In this document: one piece after another, positions 1 through 6,497 of the stretch
Numbering within the stretch: the stretch's first letter is position 1
Layout: every line of letters starts with the position of its first letter
DNA from: JBJXHC01 sp046160825
Lineage (GTDB): Bacteria; Bacteroidota; Ignavibacteria; UBA10030; UBA6906
Length of the DNA: 17,245 nucleotides
Direction of reading: 5' to 3'
NCBI GenBank assembly: GCA_046160825.1
Contig: JBJXHC010000015.1
Location: forward strand, 1 to 17,245
Notes under the pieces: model-generated
What the model saw: only the letters and a program-made list of their open reading frames with translations
The model's database searches: none
What the model was told of the DNA's origin: nothing
Position numbers and translations under genes: made by a program

Positions 1-965
1 AGCACCACGTCCGCCTTGCCATTCAGTGCGGCAAGACTTTCCCTGTCGCGACCGGCAAGCAATACGTCTGCGTGTGCCCCTGCTCGTCTCAGCCGTTCCC
101 TAATGTTATTGAGGCGACGTTCCTGAACATCAACGGCAACAAGGCGTCCTTGGCCCTGCATCAGCGCTGCGAGGTGCAACGTTTTGCCACCACCTCCGGC
201 GCAGGCGTCAACAACAGTCATCCCTGGATTCGCCCCGGTCAGCAGAGAGATAATCTGACTCCCTTCATCCTGCATCTCAAAGAGTCCTTGCTTGAACGAT
301 GCAAGAGCTTGTGTATTAATTCGCTTTGCGAGGATGAGGCCATCTGGCGCTAACTTGGTCGGGTGCGACTCGATCCCCTCACGCAGGAGCTCCTCCCCGC
401 ACAATGCCGCGTTGGTTTTCAGGGTGTTCACACGAATCGTAATTGGGGCTGCCTCGTTCAGTGACCCGCATAAGACCCCGGTCTCTGTTTCTCCAAATCG
501 TTCAAGCCATTCCCGGACAAGTTCATCAGGAAATGAATGCTGTATCGCGATCCGACGCACGGGATCCGGTTCGATCGACAGTGCCAAATCAACGATCGAT
601 ACTTTCGCAAGAGTTTCCTCGCACGTCAGTTCAGGCACATAGACACGCCAGAGACCGGAAACTTCCGGAAGCAACGCATCAATGGAGGCGCGAGAGAACT
701 TCAATTCCCAGGCAACCACAAGAAGTATCACAGGAATGCGACGGAATGAACCCACGGACGGCTCTGCTGCAAGAAGGGTTTCCTCCAGAAACCGCATGTT
801 GCGGAGAATTCCAAACAGAATCTCCGAGATAACCCGGCGGTCTTTTGAGCCCAGGTAGTGTCGCGTGCGAAAAAAATCCCGGACAATCTGGTCGGCAGGA
901 CTCTTGGAGGTTCGAACTTCATCAAGTATTTCGATGATGTGCCCGAAAAGGGAGGATCGTTTCAT
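1..965 (-). CDS. rsmB: RsmB/Sun-family 16S rRNA m5C methyltransferase, C-terminus cut by window edge
   Basis: Partial gene reading leftward off the window; 321 codons are visible in one open frame with no stop or frameshift. The family transfers a methyl group from SAM to a cytosine C5 in 16S rRNA (C967 in E. coli) in the cytoplasm. Residues 1 to about 135 form a helical NusB-like N-terminal domain; PDELVREWLERFG (about 146-158) is the typical RsmB linker motif. The SAM-binding motif I is DACAGGGGKT (about 253-262), followed by motif II AVDVQERRL (about 277-285). The catalytic cysteine motifs (DAPCSG and the later PC) would lie just past the end, since the visible part stops at ADVV. The start at 965 is the natural N-terminus but lacks a Shine-Dalgarno site and lies just after a strong terminator, so its transcription is unclear. 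Family assignment is firm; the exact target cytosine is inferred. Confidence 0.9.
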   Translation of the reverse strand, partial: MKRSSLFGHIIEILDEVRTSKSPADQIVRDFFRTRHYLGSKDRRVISEILFGILRNMRFLEETLLAAEPSVGSFRRIPVILLVVAWELKFSRASIDALLPEVSGLWRVYVPELTCEETLAKVSIVDLALSIEPDPVRRIAIQHSFPDELVREWLERFGETETGVLCGSLNEAAPITIRVNTLKTNAALCGEELLREGIESHPTKLAPDGLILAKRINTQALASFKQGLFEMQDEGSQIISLLTGANPGMTVVDACAGGGGKTLHLAALMQGQGRLVAVDVQERRLNNIRERLRRAGAHADVLLAGRDRESLAALNGKADVV

Positions 966-974
966 AAGAACATG

Positions 975-1007
975 AAAAAGGGTCTGGCTGAATGAACAGT
1001 CAGACCC
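975..1007 (-). terminator. Rho-independent terminator of the isoaspartyl peptidase gene
   Basis: Read on the minus strand, an 11-bp stem (GGGTCTGACTG pairing with CAGCCAGACCC, one A-C mismatch) closes on the 6-nt loop TTCATT and is followed at once by five T. It starts 22 nt after the stop codon at 1029. Its T-tract ends only 9 bp before the rsmB start codon. Confidence 0.85.
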
Positions 1008-1028
1008 CCGATTGACGTACGCGTTTCT

Positions 1029-1937
1029 TTAGACAAGAACCACCAGTTGTTGCATCTCGGAATTCATGTAAGCCCGGGCCATTCTCGGTGTATTATATGC
1101 GATACCAATTTTGCCAACAGCGTTTATGGCAATCAGTCCTCCGTAGCCGTCGGCTTTGCGTTCAAGGATCTTGATCCCTTCAATAACCGCCTTCTCGGTG
1201 TCGCCGCCGTTGTGTGCCATCAGGTCTATGACACTCTTTGCCATTACTACTCTTATCATCGCCTCACCCCACCCCGTCGTGGAGACGCCGCCGACTTCGT
1301 TATCGGCATAGGTGCCACACCCGATCAATGGAGAATCGCCCACCCGACCGGGGAATTTATTCGGGATTCCACCGGTGGATGTTCCTGAAGCGATATTGTT
1401 GAATTGATCCATCGCCACAACGCCGACCGTATCCACCGGGACCTTTTTCCTTCTGAACGCATCCTTGGTGGTGAATGTCTTGTTCCCCTGCATTTCGCGC
1501 CATCGTTCAAGTTCACGATCCGTGATGAGATCGTCCTGATGGCAAGTCCGGACGCCGTGTTCACGAGCAAAGCGCGTTGCGCCTATGCCAACAAGCAGCA
1601 CGTGATCACTTTCCTCCATGATCTTTCGTGAGAGCGTAATGGGGTTCTTCACATTCTGCACGGCCGCAACAGCGCCAGCACGGAGGGTCTTCCCGTTCAT
1701 GATACTGGCATCAAGTTCCACTTCGCCTACTTGATTGATGAAGGATCCCCTGCCGGCATCGAACGTTTCATCGTCTTCCATGATAATAATCGCTGTTTCG
1801 ACCGCCTCTACCGCCGTTCCCCCCTTTGCCAGCACGGCCCACCCTGCTTTGAACGCGCGCCGTACCCCTTCCCTGTGATTGTCAACCATCTCGTCAGGGA
1901 TGTCCCAAGCGCCGCCATGCACAACCAATGAAACCAT
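1029..1937 (-). CDS. iaaA: Isoaspartyl peptidase / plant-type L-asparaginase (Ntn hydrolase)
   Basis: A 302-residue cytoplasmic N-terminal-nucleophile hydrolase, expected to cut isoaspartyl dipeptides and hydrolyse L-asparagine. The family is made as a precursor that cleaves itself just before a threonine. Here that is Thr170 in VDTVGVVAMD, which would give an alpha chain of 169 residues and a beta chain of 133. Other family signatures are VHGGAW near the N-terminus (6-11), FDAGRGSFIN followed by ELDASIMNG (59-82), the post-nucleophile GTSTGG, GRVGDSPLIGCGTYAD, and the substrate loop GVSTTGWGEA. I start it at 1937 (MVSLVVHGG) because family members begin just before VHGG. An upstream in-frame ATG at 2009 would add 24 Ser-rich residues unlike the family. 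There is no signal peptide, which argues against periplasmic export. A strong terminator follows. Whether peptidase or asparaginase activity dominates cannot be told from sequence. Confidence 0.92.
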   Translation of the reverse strand: MVSLVVHGGAWDIPDEMVDNHREGVRRAFKAGWAVLAKGGTAVEAVETAIIIMEDDETFDAGRGSFINQVGEVELDASIMNGKTLRAGAVAAVQNVKNPITLSRKIMEESDHVLLVGIGATRFAREHGVRTCHQDDLITDRELERWREMQGNKTFTTKDAFRRKKVPVDTVGVVAMDQFNNIASGTSTGGIPNKFPGRVGDSPLIGCGTYADNEVGGVSTTGWGEAMIRVVMAKSVIDLMAHNGGDTEKAVIEGIKILERKADGYGGLIAINAVGKIGIAYNTPRMARAYMNSEMQQLVVLV

Positions 1938-2107
1938 CAGATTTTCCGTATTGAATGACTTTCGAGAGGAGCTACAGGAAAAGTTACTAAATGACGATTG
2001 GGAAAGCAATGGGTGAGACCTTCTCTGTGACGACGCGTAAGGGACATATCACAGGGGTATGGCAGAAGTGGTGACATGACGGGCAAAACAACCTCAATGA
2101 GGCTGCC

Positions 2108-2132
2108 CTGAAACCTCAAGAATGTGTTTCAG
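2108..2132 (-). terminator. Hairpin after the small membrane gene, possible weak terminator
   Basis: CTGAAAC and GTTTCAG form a perfect 7-bp stem with an 11-nt loop, 26 nt beyond the stop at 2159 on the minus strand. A second tiny hairpin (CCTC-ATT-GAGG) follows at about 2093-2103 and leads into TTGTTTTG. There is no T-run right after the main stem, so termination here is only a possibility. Confidence 0.35.
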
Positions 2133-2158
2133 AATTACCCGCATGGGCAAATCTTGGG

Positions 2159-2413
2159 TCAAACATCACGATCCGGTTTCGAGCTCTGATTCGGTGCAGA
2201 GAATCGTGGTTCACCGTTTGATTGCTCGAATAGCCTAGCCCCTGCCTTTTGTTCGATAACGATTTCGACAGCGGCGCGCTTGTCTCTCGGCTGCATATCG
2301 TGAAAGGCCGTCATTGCTGCAGCACTTCCTTCTCCGGACATCTTGCCACTGACGATAGCGTACAGAAGTGTCGCTGCAAGTACGATAAACACAGCCCATA
2401 CGATGATGGTCAT
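2159..2413 (-). CDS. Small single-helix membrane protein, function unknown
   Basis: An 84-residue protein that I do not recognise. Residues 3-21 are a hydrophobic stretch (IIVWAVFIVLAATLLYAIV) typical of one transmembrane helix or an uncleaved signal anchor. The rest is polar: SGKMSGEGSAAAMTAFHDMQPRDKRAAVEIVIEQKAG, then a Ser/Asn/Pro-rich tail. The middle segment MQPRDKRAAVEIVIEQKAG looks like an amphipathic helix. AGGTG lies 5 nt before the ATG, a good ribosome binding site. It sits in the same direction between dnaK and the isoaspartyl peptidase gene, 74 bp from dnaK, with a hairpin in between. The evidence that it is real is the start signal and the membrane-plus-soluble layout; the evidence against is its small size. 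I assign no function. Confidence 0.62.
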   Translation of the reverse strand: MTIIVWAVFIVLAATLLYAIVSGKMSGEGSAAAMTAFHDMQPRDKRAAVEIVIEQKAGARLFEQSNGEPRFSAPNQSSKPDRDV

Positions 2414-2436
2414 CGAAACACCTGCCTTTCATGCAA

Positions 2437-2459
2437 GAGGCGAGGGGTTTCCTCGCCTC
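2437..2459 (-). terminator. Perfect 9-bp hairpin after dnaK, terminator-like
   Basis: GAGGCGAGG and CCTCGCCTC pair perfectly around a 5-nt loop, 28 nt beyond the dnaK stop. On the minus strand the stem is followed by TTGCATG, so the T-tract is poor. It may be a weak terminator or a processing/stability stem that sets the level of the small gene downstream relative to dnaK. Confidence 0.5.
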
Positions 2460-2487
2460 CTACTCTTACATAAACGCCATGGATGAA

Positions 2488-4416
2488 TTATTTTTTGTCC
2501 TTGTCATCAACCACTTCGAACTGGGCATCCTCCACCTTCTTTTCGTCCTGTGGCTGGCCACCCTGTCCGGCGGAACCCGCACCCGGACCACCTGCCTGTC
2601 CTTCACCGGCAGCAGTCGCCTGCTGATACATCTTCGTGGAAGCTTCATTCCAAGCGGCATTCAAATTCTCAATTGCCGCCTTGATAGGATCAATGGTGCC
2701 ACCCTTAATCGCTTCCTTCAACTTCTCGTTGGCACTCTCTACTTTCTCGCGTGTCGGGACATCCACTTTTTCGCCGAACTCCTTCAACTGCTTCTCCGTC
2801 TGGAAGACGAGATTATCCGCCTGGTTCTTCACGTCAATCTCTTCCTTCCGTTTCCTGTCTTCCGAAGAATGCGCTGCGGCATCGGCCTTCATCTTTTCAA
2901 CTTCATCCTTGCTTAAGCCGCTGGAAGAAGTAATACGGATCGATTGTTCCTTGCCCGTTCCCTTGTCCTTCGCGGAAACGTGCAGCAGGCCGTTCGCATC
3001 AATATCAAAAGTCACTTCAACCTGCGGAACACCTCGCGGTGCCGGTGGAATACCATCCAAATGGAATTTGCCAAGGGTACGGTTATCCACTGCCATTGGT
3101 CGCTCGCCCTGCAATACGTTGATCTCAACGGAAGGTTGACTGTCCGACGCTGTTGAGAACACTTCGCTCTTGCGTGTCGGTATCGTGGTGTTGGAATCGA
3201 TCAGCTTCGTCATAACGCCGCCAAGTGTTTCAATCCCAAGCGATAGCGGAGTAACATCAAGCAACAACACATCTGTTACATCGCCTGCAAGTACGCCACC
3301 TTGAATAGCCGCTCCGATTGCCACGACTTCGTCGGGGTTGACACCCTTGTGAGGCTCACGACCGAAGATGTCTTTCACGAGTTGCTGGACTCTCGGCACA
3401 CGCGTCATACCACCGACAAGGATCACTTCATCAATCTGATTCGGCACAAGACCAGCATCCTTGAGAGCACGCTCTGTCGGGCCAAGCGTCCGCTGAATCA
3501 GGTCATCCACCAACTGCTCGAACTTCGCCCTGGTCAGTGTGATGTTCAGGTGCTTCGGACCATCCGCTGTCGCCGTAATAAAAGGTAGATTGATCTCAGT
3601 TTGCATCAGCTGGGAAAGCTCGATCTTTGCCTTCTCCCCGGCTTCACGAAGGCGCTGCAATGCCATGGGATCTTTGCGCAGGTCAATTCCTTCCTGCTTC
3701 TTGAACTCATCGGCAATGTAGTCGAGGATTCGCTGGTCGAAGTTGTCGCCGCCAAGATGCGTATCGCCGTTGGTGGATTTCACTTCAAACACGCCATCGC
3801 CCAATTCGAGGATGGAAATATCGAATGTACCGCCACCGAGGTCATAGATGGCAACCTTGCTGTCCTTGTCCTTCTTATCCAAACCGTACGCAAGTGCAGC
3901 CGCAGTCGGCTCATTGATAATACGACGGACGGTAAGGCCGGCAATTTCACCGGCTTCCTTTGTCGCCTGACGCTGTGCATCGTTGAAGTATGCAGGGACC
4001 GTAATTACTGCTTCAGTCACTTTCTGTCCGAGATAGTCTTCGGCCGTCTGCTTCATTTTCTGGAGGATCATCGCGCTAATTTCGGGGGGGGAATAGACGC
4101 GCCCGCCCACTTCAATGCGTGCGGTGTTGTTGTCGCCCTTAACTACTTTGTAGGGGACAAGCTTCATCTCCTCGGTCACCTCACCATGGAAGCGTCCCAT
4201 GAATCTCTTGATCGAAAAAACGGTGTTCTGTGAGTTGGTCACCGCCTGGCGTTTTGCCGACTGGCCAACCAATCGTTCACCCGTCTTGGCGAATGCGACA
4301 ACGGAAGGGGTAGTTCGCCCGCCTTCAGCGTTTGCAATCACAACAGGGTCCTTGCCTTCCATTACAGCAACGACGGAATTCGTCGTTCCCAAATCAATTC
4401 CTATGATCTTTCCCAT
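2488..4416 (-). CDS. dnaK: Molecular chaperone DnaK (Hsp70)
   Basis: Full-length 642-residue cytoplasmic Hsp70, the ATP-driven chaperone that works with DnaJ and GrpE. The nucleotide-binding domain starts with IGIDLGTTNS (5-14). It continues with AVITVPAYFNDAQRQAT (136-152), the phosphate-2 loop IYDLGGGTFDIS (190-201) and the adenosine motif GGMTRVPRVQ (335-344). The hydrophobic interdomain linker DVLLLDVTP is at 382-390. The substrate-binding beta domain and helical lid follow, with a Gly/Gln-rich stretch (603-622) before the tail EVVDDKDKK, close to the classical EEVDDKDKK end. The start at 4416 is fixed by MGKIIGID and by AGGAGAG upstream; an in-frame ATG at 4545 would add 43 unrelated residues. 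Neither grpE, dnaJ nor hrcA is adjacent, and no CIRCE element is seen upstream. Identification is certain. Confidence 0.98.
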   Translation of the reverse strand: MGKIIGIDLGTTNSVVAVMEGKDPVVIANAEGGRTTPSVVAFAKTGERLVGQSAKRQAVTNSQNTVFSIKRFMGRFHGEVTEEMKLVPYKVVKGDNNTARIEVGGRVYSPPEISAMILQKMKQTAEDYLGQKVTEAVITVPAYFNDAQRQATKEAGEIAGLTVRRIINEPTAAALAYGLDKKDKDSKVAIYDLGGGTFDISILELGDGVFEVKSTNGDTHLGGDNFDQRILDYIADEFKKQEGIDLRKDPMALQRLREAGEKAKIELSQLMQTEINLPFITATADGPKHLNITLTRAKFEQLVDDLIQRTLGPTERALKDAGLVPNQIDEVILVGGMTRVPRVQQLVKDIFGREPHKGVNPDEVVAIGAAIQGGVLAGDVTDVLLLDVTPLSLGIETLGGVMTKLIDSNTTIPTRKSEVFSTASDSQPSVEINVLQGERPMAVDNRTLGKFHLDGIPPAPRGVPQVEVTFDIDANGLLHVSAKDKGTGKEQSIRITSSSGLSKDEVEKMKADAAAHSSEDRKRKEEIDVKNQADNLVFQTEKQLKEFGEKVDVPTREKVESANEKLKEAIKGGTIDPIKAAIENLNAAWNEASTKMYQQATAAGEGQAGGPGAGSAGQGGQPQDEKKVEDAQFEVVDDKDKK

Positions 4417-4531
4417 ACTGGCTCTCCTTTTCATTGAGGGATGGCTCACGGGACATACCACGTACCCGAAGGCCTTAATTCTGTAGTCGAGTAATGCAAC
4501 CAGTATGCCATCGGGCAATTCACCTCGAATC

Positions 4532-4568
4532 TTCCCATAAATCACTACATCTCAAAGAGTTATGGGAA
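4532..4568. repeat. 9-bp inverted repeat with 19-bp spacer upstream of dnaK
   Basis: TTCCCATAA (4532-4540) and TTATGGGAA (4560-4568) are perfect inverted copies separated by 19 bp, about 116 bp upstream of the dnaK start. The spacing differs from CIRCE (TTAGCACTC, 9 bp, GAGTGCTAA) and the arms are unrelated to it. It could be an operator or a hairpin in the dnaK leader; the sequence does not decide. Confidence 0.5.
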
Positions 4569-4669
4569 TGAGGGATTGAAGAACGAGTTTCCGGGGTTGT
4601 GACACACTGGCACTGATTGGTGAAGGTCTGGCACAAAGCGCATACGCTTCTGTCACATTTGCACAGGTA

Positions 4670-4698
4670 TTGACTTTCCAGATTCAATTGGGTATCAT
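4670..4698 (+). promoter_or_regulatory. Sigma70-type promoter for birA-coaX
   Basis: TTGACT (4670-4675), a 17-bp spacer and TATCAT (4693-4698) match the -35 and -10 consensus at five of six positions each, with ideal spacing. Transcription would begin near 4705, leaving a leader of about 125 nt before the preferred birA start. Confidence 0.7.
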
Positions 4699-4829
4699 CG
4701 TGCTGGCCAGAATGAGAATCCCCCAAATGGCATCACCCTATTCCGTTTTCCTACCGCATCTGTATCCATCCGTCGTTTTTCGGGTCAGGCAACCAGTTCT
4801 TCTTCATCGTCATGAACGAAAGGGACCGT

Positions 4830-5609
4830 ATGCTTGCTGAACAAGCACTTCGGAAGGGACTGAGAACGCGTGCGTTTGGAAGCAAGATATTTGTCTTCGA
4901 TACAATTGATTCAACGAACAATTGTGCGAAGGCAGTTGCCGGGTGCGGAGCGGCAGAGGGCACGGTAGTAATTGCCGAGCAGCAAACCGAGGGCAAGGGA
5001 CGCCACGGAAGACTCTGGCAGGCAAACCCAAATGAGAACCTGATGTTCTCCCTCGTCCTCCGACCAAAACTCACTCCGGAGGGACTGAACCTGCTTCCTC
5101 TCTATGTTGCTGTGGGTGTAGCGGAAGCAATTGAGCGTCAAACAGGGCTAAAGGTCGAGTGTAAATGGCCAAACGATCTGCTCATCAACAAGAAGAAGGT
5201 TGCCGGAATTCTTATCGAGGGCTCAATCAAGAAAGGTCTGGTTGAACACGTTGTTGTGGGGATTGGAATTAACGTGAATCAACAGATGTTCGGTAACGAT
5301 CTGGCACACAAAGCAACGTCGCTTCGATTGGAGTCGGGAAAAGAACTCGACCGGACTTCCATTTTCAAGGAAGTTCTTCTTTCCCTTGAAAAGACGTATC
5401 AATCTTCTGCCGGTACTGCGTTCCAATCCATCGTTCCCCATTGGTTATTACACACTACCATGATCAACAAAAATATTTCCGTTTCGCTCCAGGGAAATAT
5501 CATCTCCGGCATCGTCAAAGGGCTTAGCCCCGAAGGAGGTCTCATCCTCCAGTCGAATGGCGATGAAAAAACGGTCTTCGCCGGCGATGTCACTGTCCTC
5601 GGCATGTAG
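4830..5609 (+). CDS. birA: Biotin--[acetyl-CoA-carboxylase] ligase, monofunctional
   Basis: Cytoplasmic ligase that activates biotin with ATP to biotinyl-AMP and attaches it to the biotin-carrier domain of carboxylases. From this start it is 259 residues. The biotinyl-AMP loop is GKGRHGRLW (55-63), with the upstream DTIDSTN (24-30). KWPND (112-116) leads to the catalytic lysine region NKKKVAGILIEG, and VVVGIGINVN (141-150) follows. Residues about 212-259 form the small SH3-like C-terminal domain (GIVKGLSPEGGL). There is no N-terminal helix-turn-helix, so it is the class I enzyme and cannot repress a bio operon the way E. coli BirA does. I choose 4830 because AAAGGGA lies 5 nt upstream. The in-frame ATG at 4812 has no ribosome binding site and would add MNERDR. 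It is followed by coaX after 30 bp, likely in one transcript from the promoter at 4670-4698. Confidence 0.95.
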   Translation: MLAEQALRKGLRTRAFGSKIFVFDTIDSTNNCAKAVAGCGAAEGTVVIAEQQTEGKGRHGRLWQANPNENLMFSLVLRPKLTPEGLNLLPLYVAVGVAEAIERQTGLKVECKWPNDLLINKKKVAGILIEGSIKKGLVEHVVVGIGINVNQQMFGNDLAHKATSLRLESGKELDRTSIFKEVLLSLEKTYQSSAGTAFQSIVPHWLLHTTMINKNISVSLQGNIISGIVKGLSPEGGLILQSNGDEKTVFAGDVTVLGM

Positions 5610-5639
5610 CACTCCTCCCCATTTGACTCCTCTGGCATA

Positions 5640-6419
5640 ATGCTGTTGGCAATAGATATCGGAAACTCCAATACCGTGATAGGAGTGTTCGACGGGGAGA
5701 AACTCGTCGCTGAGTCGCGCACGACAATTTCGCCAGATGATACCCCTGATGAAACCTGGGCTCGGATAAAAAACCTCTGCACCAACCATGGCATCGCCAC
5801 TCAATCACTACGCGGCATTGGCATTTCCTCGGTTGTACCTGCACTGACGTCAACCTTCGAGACCATTGCACGCAAGAACCTCGGTGGCGAGCCGGTAACC
5901 GTCAACGCTGGTCTGGATCTTGGTATAAAAGTGCTGTACGACAATCCAATGACTCTTGGAGCGGATAGACTCTGCAACGCTGTCGCAGGATATACAAAGT
6001 ATGGAGGTCCGCTGATTGTTATTGATTTCGGAACGGCAACGACCTATGATGTCGTTTCGGAACGGGGCGACTTCCTCGGTGGTGTGATAGCTCTGGGAGT
6101 AGCGTCAACAGCCGCCGAACTTCATCGCAGGACGGCAAAGCTCCCGAAGATAGAGCTGGAGTTCCCACGGCGCGCAATTGCAAAAGACACAGTCTCGGCA
6201 ATGCAGGCTGGGGTATTGTTCGGAGCTGTGGACGCGATGGAAGGAATGATCCGGCGGATAAAAGTCGAGCTTGGCAGTAACGCAACGGTGGTCGCTGCAG
6301 GAGGCCTCTCAGCCCTTGTTGGCCGGGAAACAAACATCATCGACCACTATGAGCCCGCTCTTGTTCTGGAGGGTGTGAGATTGATATACGAGAGAGTTAA
6401 AGGAATGAAGCGCATCTGA
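5640..6419 (+). CDS. coaX: Type III pantothenate kinase
   Basis: A 259-residue cytoplasmic ASKHA-fold kinase that phosphorylates pantothenate, the first step of coenzyme A synthesis. The type III enzyme needs a monovalent cation and is not inhibited by CoA. Signatures are DIGNSNTVIGVF (6-17, phosphate loop), GADR (107-110, with the catalytic base Asp109), DFGTATTYD (129-137, cation and phosphate site), the HRRTAKLPKIEL strand (162-173) and the adenosine motif AAGGLS (219-224). The length is normal. The usual GGxIxPG motif reads GGVIALG (147-153), so the expected proline is leucine. No Shine-Dalgarno site is visible before 5640, but MLLAIDIGNS is the natural N-terminus. It is probably translated by coupling with birA, 30 bp upstream. 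It converges with nuoN, 78 bp away. Confidence 0.96.
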   Translation: MLLAIDIGNSNTVIGVFDGEKLVAESRTTISPDDTPDETWARIKNLCTNHGIATQSLRGIGISSVVPALTSTFETIARKNLGGEPVTVNAGLDLGIKVLYDNPMTLGADRLCNAVAGYTKYGGPLIVIDFGTATTYDVVSERGDFLGGVIALGVASTAAELHRRTAKLPKIELEFPRRAIAKDTVSAMQAGVLFGAVDAMEGMIRRIKVELGSNATVVAAGGLSALVGRETNIIDHYEPALVLEGVRLIYERVKGMKRI

Positions 6420-6497
6420 CGTAAGGGCTAGGTTCTCTCGCCCGCCACGGTTATTTCTCCAAAGGGGCGACGGAACGTCGGTAGAGACTTGTTCGCT

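Larger units (their letters stand above)
4417..4829. other. Divergent intergenic region between dnaK and birA
   Basis: About 0.4 kb without a credible gene. It contains the birA promoter (4670-4698), a 9-bp inverted repeat on the dnaK side (4532-4568), and a CTGGCAC direct repeat (4607-4613 and 4628-4634, 21 bp apart) upstream of the birA promoter. It also holds a loose TGTGACA/TGTCACA inverted pair (4598-4604, 4651-4657). I could not find a convincing sigma70 or sigma32 promoter for dnaK on the minus strand. Confidence 0.7.

Noticed and set aside
1937..2119. A 60-codon minus-strand frame overlapping the start of the isoaspartyl peptidase gene
   Set aside because: No ribosome binding site, irregular composition, and it overlaps the hairpin region and the next gene.
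3601..4233. A 210-codon open frame on the plus strand opposite dnaK
   Set aside because: Antisense to conserved dnaK. Such mirror frames opposite dnaK are a known source of false annotations and there is no ribosome binding site support.
4417..4600. CIRCE or sigma32 promoter upstream of dnaK
   Set aside because: I looked for TTAGCACTC/GAGTGCTAA and for CTTGAA followed by CCCCATNT at the right spacing on the minus strand and found neither.
6468..6480. CGACG-GAA-CGTCG hairpin in the convergent gap between coaX and nuoN
   Set aside because: Only a 5-bp stem with no T-run on either strand. A bidirectional terminator is plausible at this place but not supported.
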